Shown here: positions 37,050 through 44,267 of the stretch, piece by piece
How positions within the stretch are numbered: position 1 is the first letter of the stretch
Layout of the letters: each line of letters starts with the position of its first letter
Assembly: GCA_045534635.1 (NCBI GenBank)
Contig: JAZSKB010000014.1
Location: 37,320-101,319, forward strand
DNA from: UBA1205 sp045534635
Lineage (GTDB): Bacteria; Bacteroidota; Bacteroidia; Bacteroidales; WCHB1-69
DNA length: 64,000 nucleotides
Direction of reading: 5' to 3'
Notes under the pieces: generated by a model
The model's database searches: none
Told to the model about the DNA's origin: nothing
Seen by the model: the letters and a program-made list of their open reading frames with translations, nothing else
Program-made: the position numbers and the translations under genes

Positions 37050-38390
37050 ATGCAAAAAATAAAATTTAAACGTAAAGCCTATAAGCAATTGCAACAATGG
37101 AAAAATGAATCCAGTGGCAAAACAGCATTATTGGTAGAAGGAGCCCGCCGTATAGGAAAATCAACCTTGGTAGAAGAATTTGCAAAAAAAGAATATAAAT
37201 CGTATATACTAATAGATTTCGCCAACGCCCCAAAAGAAATAAACACCTTGATAGAAACTTATATAAACGATTTGGATTATTTCTTTTTGCAATTGCAATT
37301 TATCTATAAAGTACAACTGTACAAACGCCAATCGTTGATAATCTTCGATGAAGTACAAAAACAACCCTTGGCCCGCCAAGCAATAAAATATTTGGTAAAA
37401 GATGGAAGATACGATTATATAGAAACCGGCTCATTAATCAGTATCCGCAAAAATATAAAAGATATAGTAATCCCCAGCGAAGAAGACCGCATACAAATGT
37501 ACCCCATGGATTATGAAGAATATCTATGGGCATTGGGAGATACAAGCACTATTCCCCTATTAAAAGAAATCTATCATCGTCAAGAAAAATTAGGAGAAGA
37601 AACCCATCGAAGATTGATGCGAGATTTTCGACTATATATGCTAATAGGCGGAATGCCTCAAGCCGTAGCCGAATACCTATCAACCAACAATCTACAAAAA
37701 GTAGATAAAGTTAAACGCCGTATTTTAACCCTTTACGCCGATGATTTGCGAAAAATAGATAATAGCGACCGCTTGCGAACACTATTCTGGTCTATCCCCG
37801 CAGAACTACACAAAAATATATCTCGCTACCAAATGACCACAATAGTAGAAAATACAACCACAGAAAAACGCCAAGAACTATTGGAATCGTTGCGAGAAAG
37901 TATGATAGCCAATGTCGCCTATCGCTCCAACGACCCCAATGTCGGTCTGCATCTTACCGCAGACAAATCAAAATATAAAATGTATTTAGCCGATACCGGC
38001 TTGTTTGTTACTCTCGCATTCTGGGATAAAGATTTTACAGAAAATATCATTTATCAAAAATTACTTAACGATAAATTGTCTGTAAACCTTGGTTATGTTT
38101 ATGAAAATGCTATCGCCCAAATGATTCGCAGTTCAGGCAATGAATTGTATTATTATAGTTTCACCAATGAAAATAGAAATCAATACGAAATAGATTTCTT
38201 GCTCTCTCGCGGAAATAAAATCATACCAGTAGAAGTAAAATCTTCAAACTATAAAACACATAAATCATTAGACCTCTTTTGCGAAAAATTTTCTTCTCGT
38301 ATCAGCGACCGTATTTTGCTTTACTCTAAAGATTATAAAAAAATTGGAGCCATAAAATGCCTGCCAATGTATTTGGCTTCGTTTTTATAA
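37050..38390 (+). CDS. AAA-family ATPase with DUF4143 C-terminal domain
   Basis: A 446-residue protein of the AAA_14 plus DUF4143 type, found in many copies in Bacteroidota genomes and often mobile. Walker A is GARRIGKST (31-39); Walker B lies in SLIIFDEVQ near residue 95. The sensor-like segment ETGSLISIRKN and the MDYEEYLWALG motif are typical. The C-terminus carries YEIDFLLSRGNKIIPVEVKSS, a PD-(D/E)xK-like core (D, then E-V-K), so nuclease activity is possible. Biological role is unknown; a link to toxin-antitoxin or mobile elements has been suggested for the family. Codon use (CGC, GCC, CCC) differs from neighbours. The gene is bracketed by direct repeats and interrupts the hairpin array, which suggests an acquired cassette. 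Confidence 0.88.
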   Translation: MQKIKFKRKAYKQLQQWKNESSGKTALLVEGARRIGKSTLVEEFAKKEYKSYILIDFANAPKEINTLIETYINDLDYFFLQLQFIYKVQLYKRQSLIIFDEVQKQPLARQAIKYLVKDGRYDYIETGSLISIRKNIKDIVIPSEEDRIQMYPMDYEEYLWALGDTSTIPLLKEIYHRQEKLGEETHRRLMRDFRLYMLIGGMPQAVAEYLSTNNLQKVDKVKRRILTLYADDLRKIDNSDRLRTLFWSIPAELHKNISRYQMTTIVENTTTEKRQELLESLRESMIANVAYRSNDPNVGLHLTADKSKYKMYLADTGLFVTLAFWDKDFTENIIYQKLLNDKLSVNLGYVYENAIAQMIRSSGNELYYYSFTNENRNQYEIDFLLSRGNKIIPVEVKSSNYKTHKSLDLFCEKFSSRISDRILLYSKDYKKIGAIKCLPMYLASFL

Positions 38391-38400
38391 TTATAAAAAT

Positions 38401-38690
38401 ACGCTCAGAGGTATTTTTGATAAAAAAGATTTTACGCTCAGAGTATATTTTTTTTTGTTTTTATTTGTAAATCAGTTTGTTAAAAAAAATAAAAATAAAC
38501 AACATTTTTTTGTTGTTTTTGGGCAGTTTTTGTTGTCAAAAATAAACATCAATAAGCATAAAAAAAATACGCTCAGAGGTATTTTTGATAAAAAAGATTT
38601 TACGCTGGGAGGTGTTTTTTGAAAAAAAGATTTTACGCTGGGAGGTGTTTTTTGAAAAAAAGATTTTACGCTCAGAGTAATTTTTTTTTG
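38401..38690 (+). repeat. Right copies of the 33-bp repeat block flanking the ATPase gene
   Basis: One full 33-bp unit at 38401-38433 with a truncated unit after it, then a second block with full units at 38569-38601, 38602-38634 and 38635-38667 and a truncated unit from 38668. The second block has nearly the same lead-in as the left block (aaacatcaataagcat). With no unique spacers between units, this is a minisatellite and not CRISPR. Confidence 0.75.
38448..38536 (+). repeat. 89-bp direct repeat, copy 1
   Basis: A T-run followed by GTTTTTATTTGTAAATCAG and ending GGGCAGTTTTTGTTGT. By eye it is identical to 38681-38769. It contains an internal stem AACAAC / GTTGTT. Each copy directly follows a truncated 33-bp unit. 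Confidence 0.8.
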
Positions 38691-38769
38691 TTTTTATTTG
38701 TAAATCAGTTTGTTAAAAAAAATAAAAATAAACAACATTTTTTTGTTGTTTTTGGGCAGTTTTTGTTGT
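38681..38769 (+). repeat. 89-bp direct repeat, copy 2
   Basis: By eye identical to 38448-38536. The stretch between ATPase and serA (38391-38959) therefore consists almost wholly of repeats plus a ninth array unit, with no protein gene. Confidence 0.8.
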
Positions 38770-38777
38770 AAAAAAAA

Positions 38778-38900
38778 GGCTACTTAGAAAGTAGCCCTAA
38801 AAAAATAATAATGTCAAAAACAAAAAATATGCTACAATAATAATAACAACATTGTTTATAAAAAAACGTAAAAAAATACAAATTATTGTATCTGTGTAAA
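38778..38900 (-). repeat. Ninth hairpin-array unit, adjacent to serA
   Basis: On the minus strand it runs from the conserved block (GATACAATAATTTGTA, TTACG, ATAAACAATGTTGTT) to a stem GGCTACTT / AAGTAGCC at 38778-38797 followed by Ts. It begins directly after the T run of the serA terminator. Its block is almost identical to that of the unit at 36762-36886, indicating that the two derive from one ancestral end unit. Confidence 0.65.
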
Positions 38901-38906
38901 AAAAAA

Positions 38907-38930
38907 TCAGACACCGCAAGCAGTGTCTGA
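38907..38930 (-). terminator. Intrinsic terminator of serA
   Basis: Stem TCAGACAC / GTGTCTGA with an eight-base loop, then nine Ts on the minus strand, 30 bases past the serA stop. Confidence 0.9.
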
Positions 38931-38959
38931 AATATTATTTTAATTAAACTAAAAGCCTA

Positions 38960-39880
38960 TTAAAAAGGATTAACTTGGAATTTTTTGTTGCCATTATTGA
39001 TAAAATCAACAATTTGATTAGCGGCAGCAATACCCGCGTTAATATTTGCTTCTTCTGTTTGAGCACCCATTTTTTTAGGAGTAGCGAAGAAACGACCTTC
39101 AAATTTATTAAACTCTTCAATATTGTCAGGAGCAATATCTGAAATGTATTTCAAATCAGTTCTTTCGTTCATCAATTTGATTAATTCCTCTTCGTTGATA
39201 ACTTCTTTACGAGCAGTATTAACAACGATACCACCTTTTTTCAATTTGTTAACAAGTTGATAATCAATGCTTTTTTTGGTTTCAGCGGTAGCAGGAATAT
39301 GTAAAGAAACGATGTCACAAATTTCAAACAATTGTTCTTTAGAGTCAACAGGAGTAACGCCTTCTGCTTTGATGGCATCAGCCGAACAAAAAGCATCGTA
39401 AGCGTAAATATCCATACCAAAGCCTTTAGCAATACGAGCAACATTTTTACCAACATTACCAAAAGCCAAAAGCCCAATTTTTTTGCCCATCAATTCAGAA
39501 CCAGATTTACCATTGAAGAAATTTCTAACACCATAAACCAACATACCCATTACCAATTCAGCAACAGCGTTAGAGTTTTGTCCTGGAGTATTCATAGCAA
39601 CAATGCCTTTTGCCGTACAAGCGTCAAGGTCTAAATTGTCAAAACCAGCACCTGCTCTAACAACAATTTTTAAATTGTTAGCATGTTCAATAACTTCTTT
39701 TGTAACTTTATCAGAACGAACGATTAAAGCATCAGCATCAGCAACGGCTTTGTATAAATCGTTAACGTCAGTATATTTTTCAAGTAATGCTAATTCAAAA
39801 CCAGCATTTTCAACAACATTTCTAATACCGTCAACGGCAACTTTAGCAAAAGGTTTTTCAGTGGCAACTAAAACTTTCAT
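38960..39880 (-). CDS. serA: D-3-phosphoglycerate dehydrogenase
   Basis: A 306-residue short-form PGDH without an ACT domain. It oxidises 3-phosphoglycerate to 3-phosphohydroxypyruvate, the first step of serine synthesis. The substrate-domain signatures VRAGAGFDNLDLDA and NTPGQNSNAVAE and the catalytic-region NTARKEVINEEEL are clear. Two deviations from the textbook form: the nucleotide loop reads LLAFGNVGK (Ala at the first Gly of GxGxxG), and the usual catalytic His region reads TPKKMGAQT. As far as I recall, this lysine form is shared by other Bacteroidota SerA proteins, so I still expect activity. It follows serC, as in other Bacteroidales. Confidence 0.9.
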   Translation of the reverse strand: MKVLVATEKPFAKVAVDGIRNVVENAGFELALLEKYTDVNDLYKAVADADALIVRSDKVTKEVIEHANNLKIVVRAGAGFDNLDLDACTAKGIVAMNTPGQNSNAVAELVMGMLVYGVRNFFNGKSGSELMGKKIGLLAFGNVGKNVARIAKGFGMDIYAYDAFCSADAIKAEGVTPVDSKEQLFEICDIVSLHIPATAETKKSIDYQLVNKLKKGGIVVNTARKEVINEEELIKLMNERTDLKYISDIAPDNIEEFNKFEGRFFATPKKMGAQTEEANINAGIAAANQIVDFINNGNKKFQVNPF

Positions 39881-39897
39881 ATATATAAAATTTAAAA

Positions 39898-39925
39898 GAC
39901 ATTGTAGCCTTACGGCTACAATGTC
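39898..39925 (-). terminator. Hairpin between serC and serA (terminator or attenuator)
   Basis: A perfect 12-bp stem GACATTGTAGCC / GGCTACAATGTC with a TTAC loop, followed on the minus strand by TTTTAAATTTT. It lies in the 57-base serC-serA gap. No separate promoter was seen for serA, so partial read-through is likely. Confidence 0.7.
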
Positions 39926-39937
39926 GAGTTATTAGTA

Positions 39938-41041
39938 TTATTTATTTAATTTTTCAAAACTTTGCATACAATCAACCAATGCTTCAACATCTTCCAAAGA
40001 ACAAGAGTTGTACAAAGATGCTCTAAAACCACCAACAGAACGGTGTCCTTTGATACCTACCATACCTCTTTCTTTAGCAAAAGCCATAAAAGCATCTTGT
40101 TTGTCTTCATATCCTGGAGCCATTACCCAGCAATGATTCATAATAGAACGGTCTTCTTTGTCAGCAACAGTACCAACAAACATCGCATTTCTATCGATTT
40201 CATCGTACAACAAGTTAGATTTCTTAATATTGATTTTGTTCATTTGTTCAACACCACCAATGGTATCTTTTACCCATTTCAAAGTTTCGTGCATAACGAA
40301 AATAGGCAATACAGGAGGAGTATTAAACATAGAAATATTTTTTGCTTCTTCTACAGCGTGAGTACGATAGTCAACCATAGTAGGAAGCGGATTCATGTAT
40401 TGACGGTCGGTAATTTTACCAAGAATGTCTTTGCGAACAATTACAAAAGTAACACCAGCAGGACCAACATTTTTTTGAGCACCACCGTAAATCAAACCAT
40501 ATTTTTTAACATCAACAGGACGACTCATAATGTCAGAAGACATATCAGCCACCAACAAAACAGGAGAATCCATATCGTATTTGATTTCAGTACCATAAAT
40601 GGTATTGTTTGTAGTAATATGGAAATAATCAGCATCCGTAGGAATAGTATATCCCTTAGGAATATAATTGTAAGTTTTATCTTCAGAAGAAGCAACGATT
40701 TCAACATTACCAAACAATTTTGCTTCTTTTGCTGCTTTTTTAGCCCAAACACCAGTTTGTAAATAAGCGGCTTTTTTGTTTAAAAGGTTTGCAGGAACAG
40801 CAAAAAATTGAGTGCTTGCCCCACCACCTAAAAACAAAACTTCGTATTCAGCAGGAATATTGAGAAGGTCTCTCCACAATTGACGAGTTTCTTCCATGAT
40901 ACGTTCCCAACCCGGAGTACGGTGAGAAATTTCCATTAATCCAATACCTGTGTTGTCAAAATTGCGAATAGCATTGATTGTTGATTCAACGGCTTCTTTT
41001 GGAAGGACACATGGTCCTGCATTAAAATTATGTGCTTTCAT
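39938..41041 (-). CDS. serC: Phosphoserine aminotransferase
   Basis: A 367-residue PLP-dependent class V aminotransferase that turns 3-phosphohydroxypyruvate into phosphoserine. Signatures: N-terminal HNFNAGPCVLPKEAVE, LFLGGGASTQFFAVP, ADMSSDIMSRPVD, and the PLP-lysine motif GGAQKNVGPAG near residue 190. The C-terminal GHRSVGGFRASLYN is the phosphate-binding region. Length is normal. Together with serA downstream it supplies two of the three serine-pathway steps; serB is not in the window. Confidence 0.95.
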   Translation of the reverse strand: MKAHNFNAGPCVLPKEAVESTINAIRNFDNTGIGLMEISHRTPGWERIMEETRQLWRDLLNIPAEYEVLFLGGGASTQFFAVPANLLNKKAAYLQTGVWAKKAAKEAKLFGNVEIVASSEDKTYNYIPKGYTIPTDADYFHITTNNTIYGTEIKYDMDSPVLLVADMSSDIMSRPVDVKKYGLIYGGAQKNVGPAGVTFVIVRKDILGKITDRQYMNPLPTMVDYRTHAVEEAKNISMFNTPPVLPIFVMHETLKWVKDTIGGVEQMNKINIKKSNLLYDEIDRNAMFVGTVADKEDRSIMNHCWVMAPGYEDKQDAFMAFAKERGMVGIKGHRSVGGFRASLYNSCSLEDVEALVDCMQSFEKLNK

Positions 41042-41124
41042 ACTTTATTTTAATTATATATTTATTATTATTAAATTCTATTATAGATAGTTATAAAAAA
41101 TTAAAGAACATTATTTTACTTTTA

Positions 41125-41132
41125 CAAAGGTA
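41125..41132 (-). promoter_or_regulatory. -7 box of serC-serA promoter
   Basis: Reads TACCTTTG on the minus strand, about 84 bases before the serC ATG. Confidence 0.55.
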
Positions 41133-41215
41133 GTAAAAAAAATATCAAAAATCGATAAAAAATCATCTTTTTTTATAATTTTTGTTTTTCTTGCAAAACA
41201 ATAGAAATTAAAGCG

Positions 41216-43231
41216 TTATTGTTTTGTGATAACAAATACAGTTCTACGATTGAGAGCCCTACCCTCTTCTGTTTTATTGTCGGCAATCGGGTTCTTATCG
41301 GCATAACCTTTGAAAGATAATCTGTTGCTATCAATAAAATTTTCAATTAAATAATCATAAACCGCTTTAGCACGATTGTTCGATAAAGTAAGATTATCTT
41401 CGTATTTACCAATATTGTCTGTATGCCCTTGTATCTCAATATGAATATTAGGATTGTCGTTGAGAAAATCAATAAGCACATCTAAAACAATCTCTGAAGT
41501 ATTTGTAAGTTCCCAAGAATTGGTAGCAAAGTATATATCATTGATTTTGTAAGCATTACCTTGTTCTATTTCTTTCATGGTAAAATCAACATCATTTAAA
41601 ATAGGTTGCCCTTCGCTCAAAATAGCAAAAGCATCAATATATCTTGCTTCGTAATTGTAATTGTTTTGTTTTACAGTAATCAAATAATTGCCGTTGATGT
41701 CGTTGACAATAGCCGCATATTTACCATTTTCTTGATTAACCCTAATTTCAGTGATTTGTTTTGTAGAAATATTTTTAAGTTCTACTTTAGCCGTAGAACC
41801 ATCGTCATTTGTTTCTAAATTATTGATAGTTCCTTTAATAAGTAAAACTTTTTGTGGTCTTGCTTCTTCGTATAAATCAAATTGACAAATATCAAAATTT
41901 CCCGTAATGGTATTGGTACCAAAAAATGCTTTATCACCAGAAGTATTGACAAAAAATCCAACTTCATCGGCTTCAGAATTAATAGGGTGACCAATATTTT
42001 GCGGTTTTTGCCATGTGCCTTTATCCGAAAGTCGAGAATAATAAATATCATAACCACCTAACCCTTTTAAACCATTGGAAGAAAAATACAAAGTTCGTCC
42101 ATCACTATGTAAAAAAGGTGCTTTTTCGTTGCCTTCGGTATTGATAACTGCTCCTGCATTGACCGCTTTTTGCCAATTGCCATTGGCATCGCGTAAAGAA
42201 TAGTAAATGTCAATATCTCCGTCACCATGTCCTCCAGGACGATTGCTGGCAAAAAATAATATTTTCCCATCAGGGCTAATGCTTGCTTGTGCTTCCCAAG
42301 AGTCAGGTTGATTGATAGCAGGACCTAAATTTTTTATAGTAGTCCATTCTCCATTGATATATTCGGTGTAATATAAATCGCAATTGTAATAAGTGGCCCC
42401 GGAACCTTCCACAGGAACATTGGCACAACGCGTTAATACCATATAAGCATTATCTAATGTAATGGTAGGACTTCCTTCGTTGGTCGTCATATTGAAAGGA
42501 GGTGTCGGCATAGGCTCTCCAACAGAAAAAGAACCATCGCTTTGTCGTTGACTAACAGAAAATATTTCGTCAATACTTGTTTTTTGTTGTCCATAAACAT
42601 TTTTTGAGGTAATTTGTCTTCTGGTAAAAAACATTAACTCTTCATCAGGAGAAATTCTTGCTAAATATTCGTCATCTTTGGTAGATATGCCCGGAATTGG
42701 TTTTGGGTCGTAAGCAACAGGGTTACCATAAATTTTTTCGTATTCTATAGCAAAAGTAAGAAAATAATCGGCTTCTTCGTGCAAACGAGAAGGAATACGG
42801 TCAGGGTCCTCAATATATTTTTCTAAATATTGAATCGTTTTATCGTATTTTCCAATGTTGAAATTGAGTTTTCCTAAATGTAGATAAGCCTCTAATTTAA
42901 AGTCAGGACAAAGTTCAATCGTTTTTTCAAAATAATCAATAGCCCGTAAAGTGATAGCCTCAGAATTACCCTCACCACGTTCCAGTTGTCGAATAGCCTG
43001 CAAACCTAAAGAATAATAAGGTTCTGCCCAATCTTCTTGTTCGGCAATAATTTCTTTATACAAAGCCGTTGCTTTGTTTCTATCTCCTTTATTTTGTGCC
43101 GTTTTTGCTTGTTGATACAATTTTAATGCTTTTTTGCTCAATTCTATTTCGCAAGGATAGTCTTTTTGTGCCATTGAAGTTGATAAACTCAATGTAAAGC
43201 ATAACCAAAAAACAATTTTTCGTGTATTCAT
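41216..43231 (-). CDS. PorE-like OmpA family protein (TPR, propeller, OmpA)
   Basis: A 671-residue exported protein whose architecture and length fit PorE of the type IX secretion system. In order: signal peptide (ending about SMAQ), TPR repeats (about 30-170: ALKLYQQAKTAQNKGD, YFEKTIELCPDFK), a WD40/PD40-type propeller (about 190-440, with repeated ISPDGKILFFASNRPGG and HSDGRTLYFSSNG), a small carboxypeptidase-regulatory-like beta domain (about 460-545), and a C-terminal OmpA peptidoglycan-binding domain (IHIEIQGHTDNIG, LSNNRAKAVYDYLI). PorE anchors the T9SS ring to peptidoglycan. A lipobox, expected for PorE, is not obvious (first Cys after the signal is in DYPCE). It lies 23 bases after the Rieske-like gene, probably as one operon. 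Other OmpA-TPR-PD40 proteins share this layout. Confidence 0.75.
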   Translation of the reverse strand: MNTRKIVFWLCFTLSLSTSMAQKDYPCEIELSKKALKLYQQAKTAQNKGDRNKATALYKEIIAEQEDWAEPYYSLGLQAIRQLERGEGNSEAITLRAIDYFEKTIELCPDFKLEAYLHLGKLNFNIGKYDKTIQYLEKYIEDPDRIPSRLHEEADYFLTFAIEYEKIYGNPVAYDPKPIPGISTKDDEYLARISPDEELMFFTRRQITSKNVYGQQKTSIDEIFSVSQRQSDGSFSVGEPMPTPPFNMTTNEGSPTITLDNAYMVLTRCANVPVEGSGATYYNCDLYYTEYINGEWTTIKNLGPAINQPDSWEAQASISPDGKILFFASNRPGGHGDGDIDIYYSLRDANGNWQKAVNAGAVINTEGNEKAPFLHSDGRTLYFSSNGLKGLGGYDIYYSRLSDKGTWQKPQNIGHPINSEADEVGFFVNTSGDKAFFGTNTITGNFDICQFDLYEEARPQKVLLIKGTINNLETNDDGSTAKVELKNISTKQITEIRVNQENGKYAAIVNDINGNYLITVKQNNYNYEARYIDAFAILSEGQPILNDVDFTMKEIEQGNAYKINDIYFATNSWELTNTSEIVLDVLIDFLNDNPNIHIEIQGHTDNIGKYEDNLTLSNNRAKAVYDYLIENFIDSNRLSFKGYADKNPIADNKTEEGRALNRRTVFVITKQ

Positions 43232-43254
43232 ATTACAACAAATATAAATTCAAA

Positions 43255-43677
43255 CTAATTGTAAACACGTAATGTAATATCGTTGATAAGGCTTGCATTG
43301 TAAATTCTAAGCGGTCGATTGCTAAGCCCATCAATAGGATAACCATTAAGAATATTGAAAGTTGACCCACATTTATAATCAATTAAAGTAAATTTGTCAA
43401 TACTATCAACTTCAACACGTCCGCCTTCTTGCCAATCAAAAGGACATGCTCTATCGTAAGCATAAAAAGTATTCATATCCAATCGGTAAATGATAATTCC
43501 AGAAATACCTCCACTAAAATATTCATAACCACCGATATGTATTAGATTGTTGGTGTGAATATTAACATTGAAATCTACTTTTGTATAAGGAATAGGCGTA
43601 TCTTCTTCGCATGATGTGAAACATACAGCAAACAACGCAATAGTGATAGCCAAAATCCAAGGTTTTACTATTTTCAT
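43255..43677 (-). CDS. Rieske-like lipoprotein
   Basis: A 140-residue protein with a lipoprotein signal (MKIVKPWILAITIALF, lipobox about CFTSC at residue 23). The mature part resembles small Bacteroidota Rieske-like domains: GGISGIIIYR, FYAYDRACPFDW, then DYKCGSTFNILNGYPIDG. Cysteines are present, but the paired CxH motifs of a true 2Fe-2S Rieske centre are not complete, so cluster binding is doubtful. The frame opens further upstream at a TTG inside the promoter; the ATG at 43675-43677 is the better start. It is followed closely by the PorE-like gene. Confidence 0.7.
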   Translation of the reverse strand: MKIVKPWILAITIALFAVCFTSCEEDTPIPYTKVDFNVNIHTNNLIHIGGYEYFSGGISGIIIYRLDMNTFYAYDRACPFDWQEGGRVEVDSIDKFTLIDYKCGSTFNILNGYPIDGLSNRPLRIYNASLINDITLRVYN

Positions 43678-43698
43678 ATTCAAAGATACTTTTTTTTG

Positions 43699-43706
43699 CA
43701 AAGATA
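43699..43706 (-). promoter_or_regulatory. -7 box of the Rieske-like/PorE-like operon
   Basis: Reads TATCTTTGCAAAA on the minus strand, about 21 bases before the ATG; it is back to back with the promoter of the DUF4293-uvrB operon. Confidence 0.6.
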
Positions 43707-43754
43707 GTAATTTTTTTTTAAATCAGATACATATTTTTATTATAAAGAAAATGT

Positions 43755-43762
43755 TATCTTTG
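43755..43762 (+). promoter_or_regulatory. -7 box of the DUF4293-uvrB operon
   Basis: TATCTTTGCAAAA on the plus strand, 35 bases before the ATG at 43798. Confidence 0.6.
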
Positions 43763-43797
43763 CAAAATTAAAAAATATAACAACAAAAAAATTAATT

Positions 43798-44265
43798 ATG
43801 ATACAACGTCTTCAAACTTTGTTATTGTTAATAGCCGCAATATGTTTTGCGACAGCATGTTTTATGCCATTAGGAACTATTACCACATTCGATATGCAAT
43901 ATTTGTTTACTCCTTGGACAATCAAATTAAATATCGCAGATGGTCAAATCATTCGTTATACATATTATATAGGCATTATGCAAGTGGTTTTGGCAATATG
44001 GTCTTTGATAACAATATTTATGTATAAAAAACGTCCATTACAATCAAAAATGTGTCTTGCAATGTTATTTTTAAATTTGATATTGATATTGTTAGTCTGT
44101 TGGATTTATCCTGACGTAATTATCAAAAAAACATTTACAGGATTTGAAACAAGTATGTCGTTATGGTCATTGTTGTCAGTGATACCAATAGCAATGTTTT
44201 ATTTCTCAAATAAACTTATCAATAATGATGAGAAAAAAGTTCGTGCAGCAGATAGATTGCGATAA
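43798..44265 (+). CDS. DUF4293 four-helix membrane protein
   Basis: A 155-residue integral membrane protein with four hydrophobic segments (about 5-27, 60-80, 85-105, 118-138). The start MIQRLQTLLLLIAA and the end KKVRAADRLR are the hallmark ends of the Bacteroidota family DUF4293. Function is unknown. It ends two bases before uvrB and so is co-transcribed with it. Confidence 0.85.
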   Translation: MIQRLQTLLLLIAAICFATACFMPLGTITTFDMQYLFTPWTIKLNIADGQIIRYTYYIGIMQVVLAIWSLITIFMYKKRPLQSKMCLAMLFLNLILILLVCWIYPDVIIKKTFTGFETSMSLWSLLSVIPIAMFYFSNKLINNDEKKVRAADRLR

Positions 44266-44267
44266 TC

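Noticed and set aside
36688..37097. Two minus-strand open frames of 71 and 75 codons over the array and 33-bp repeats
   Set aside because: They are translations of repeat DNA (33 bp equals 11 codons, giving a repeated peptide), they cross terminator stems, and other array units contain stops in the same frame.
36918..38670. CRISPR array formed by the 33-bp units
   Set aside because: Units follow each other directly with no spacers; this is a minisatellite.
39962..40762. A 266-codon plus-strand frame opposite serC
   Set aside because: It is antisense to the clearly real serC gene, has low-complexity N/I/F/S-rich composition and no recognisable domain.
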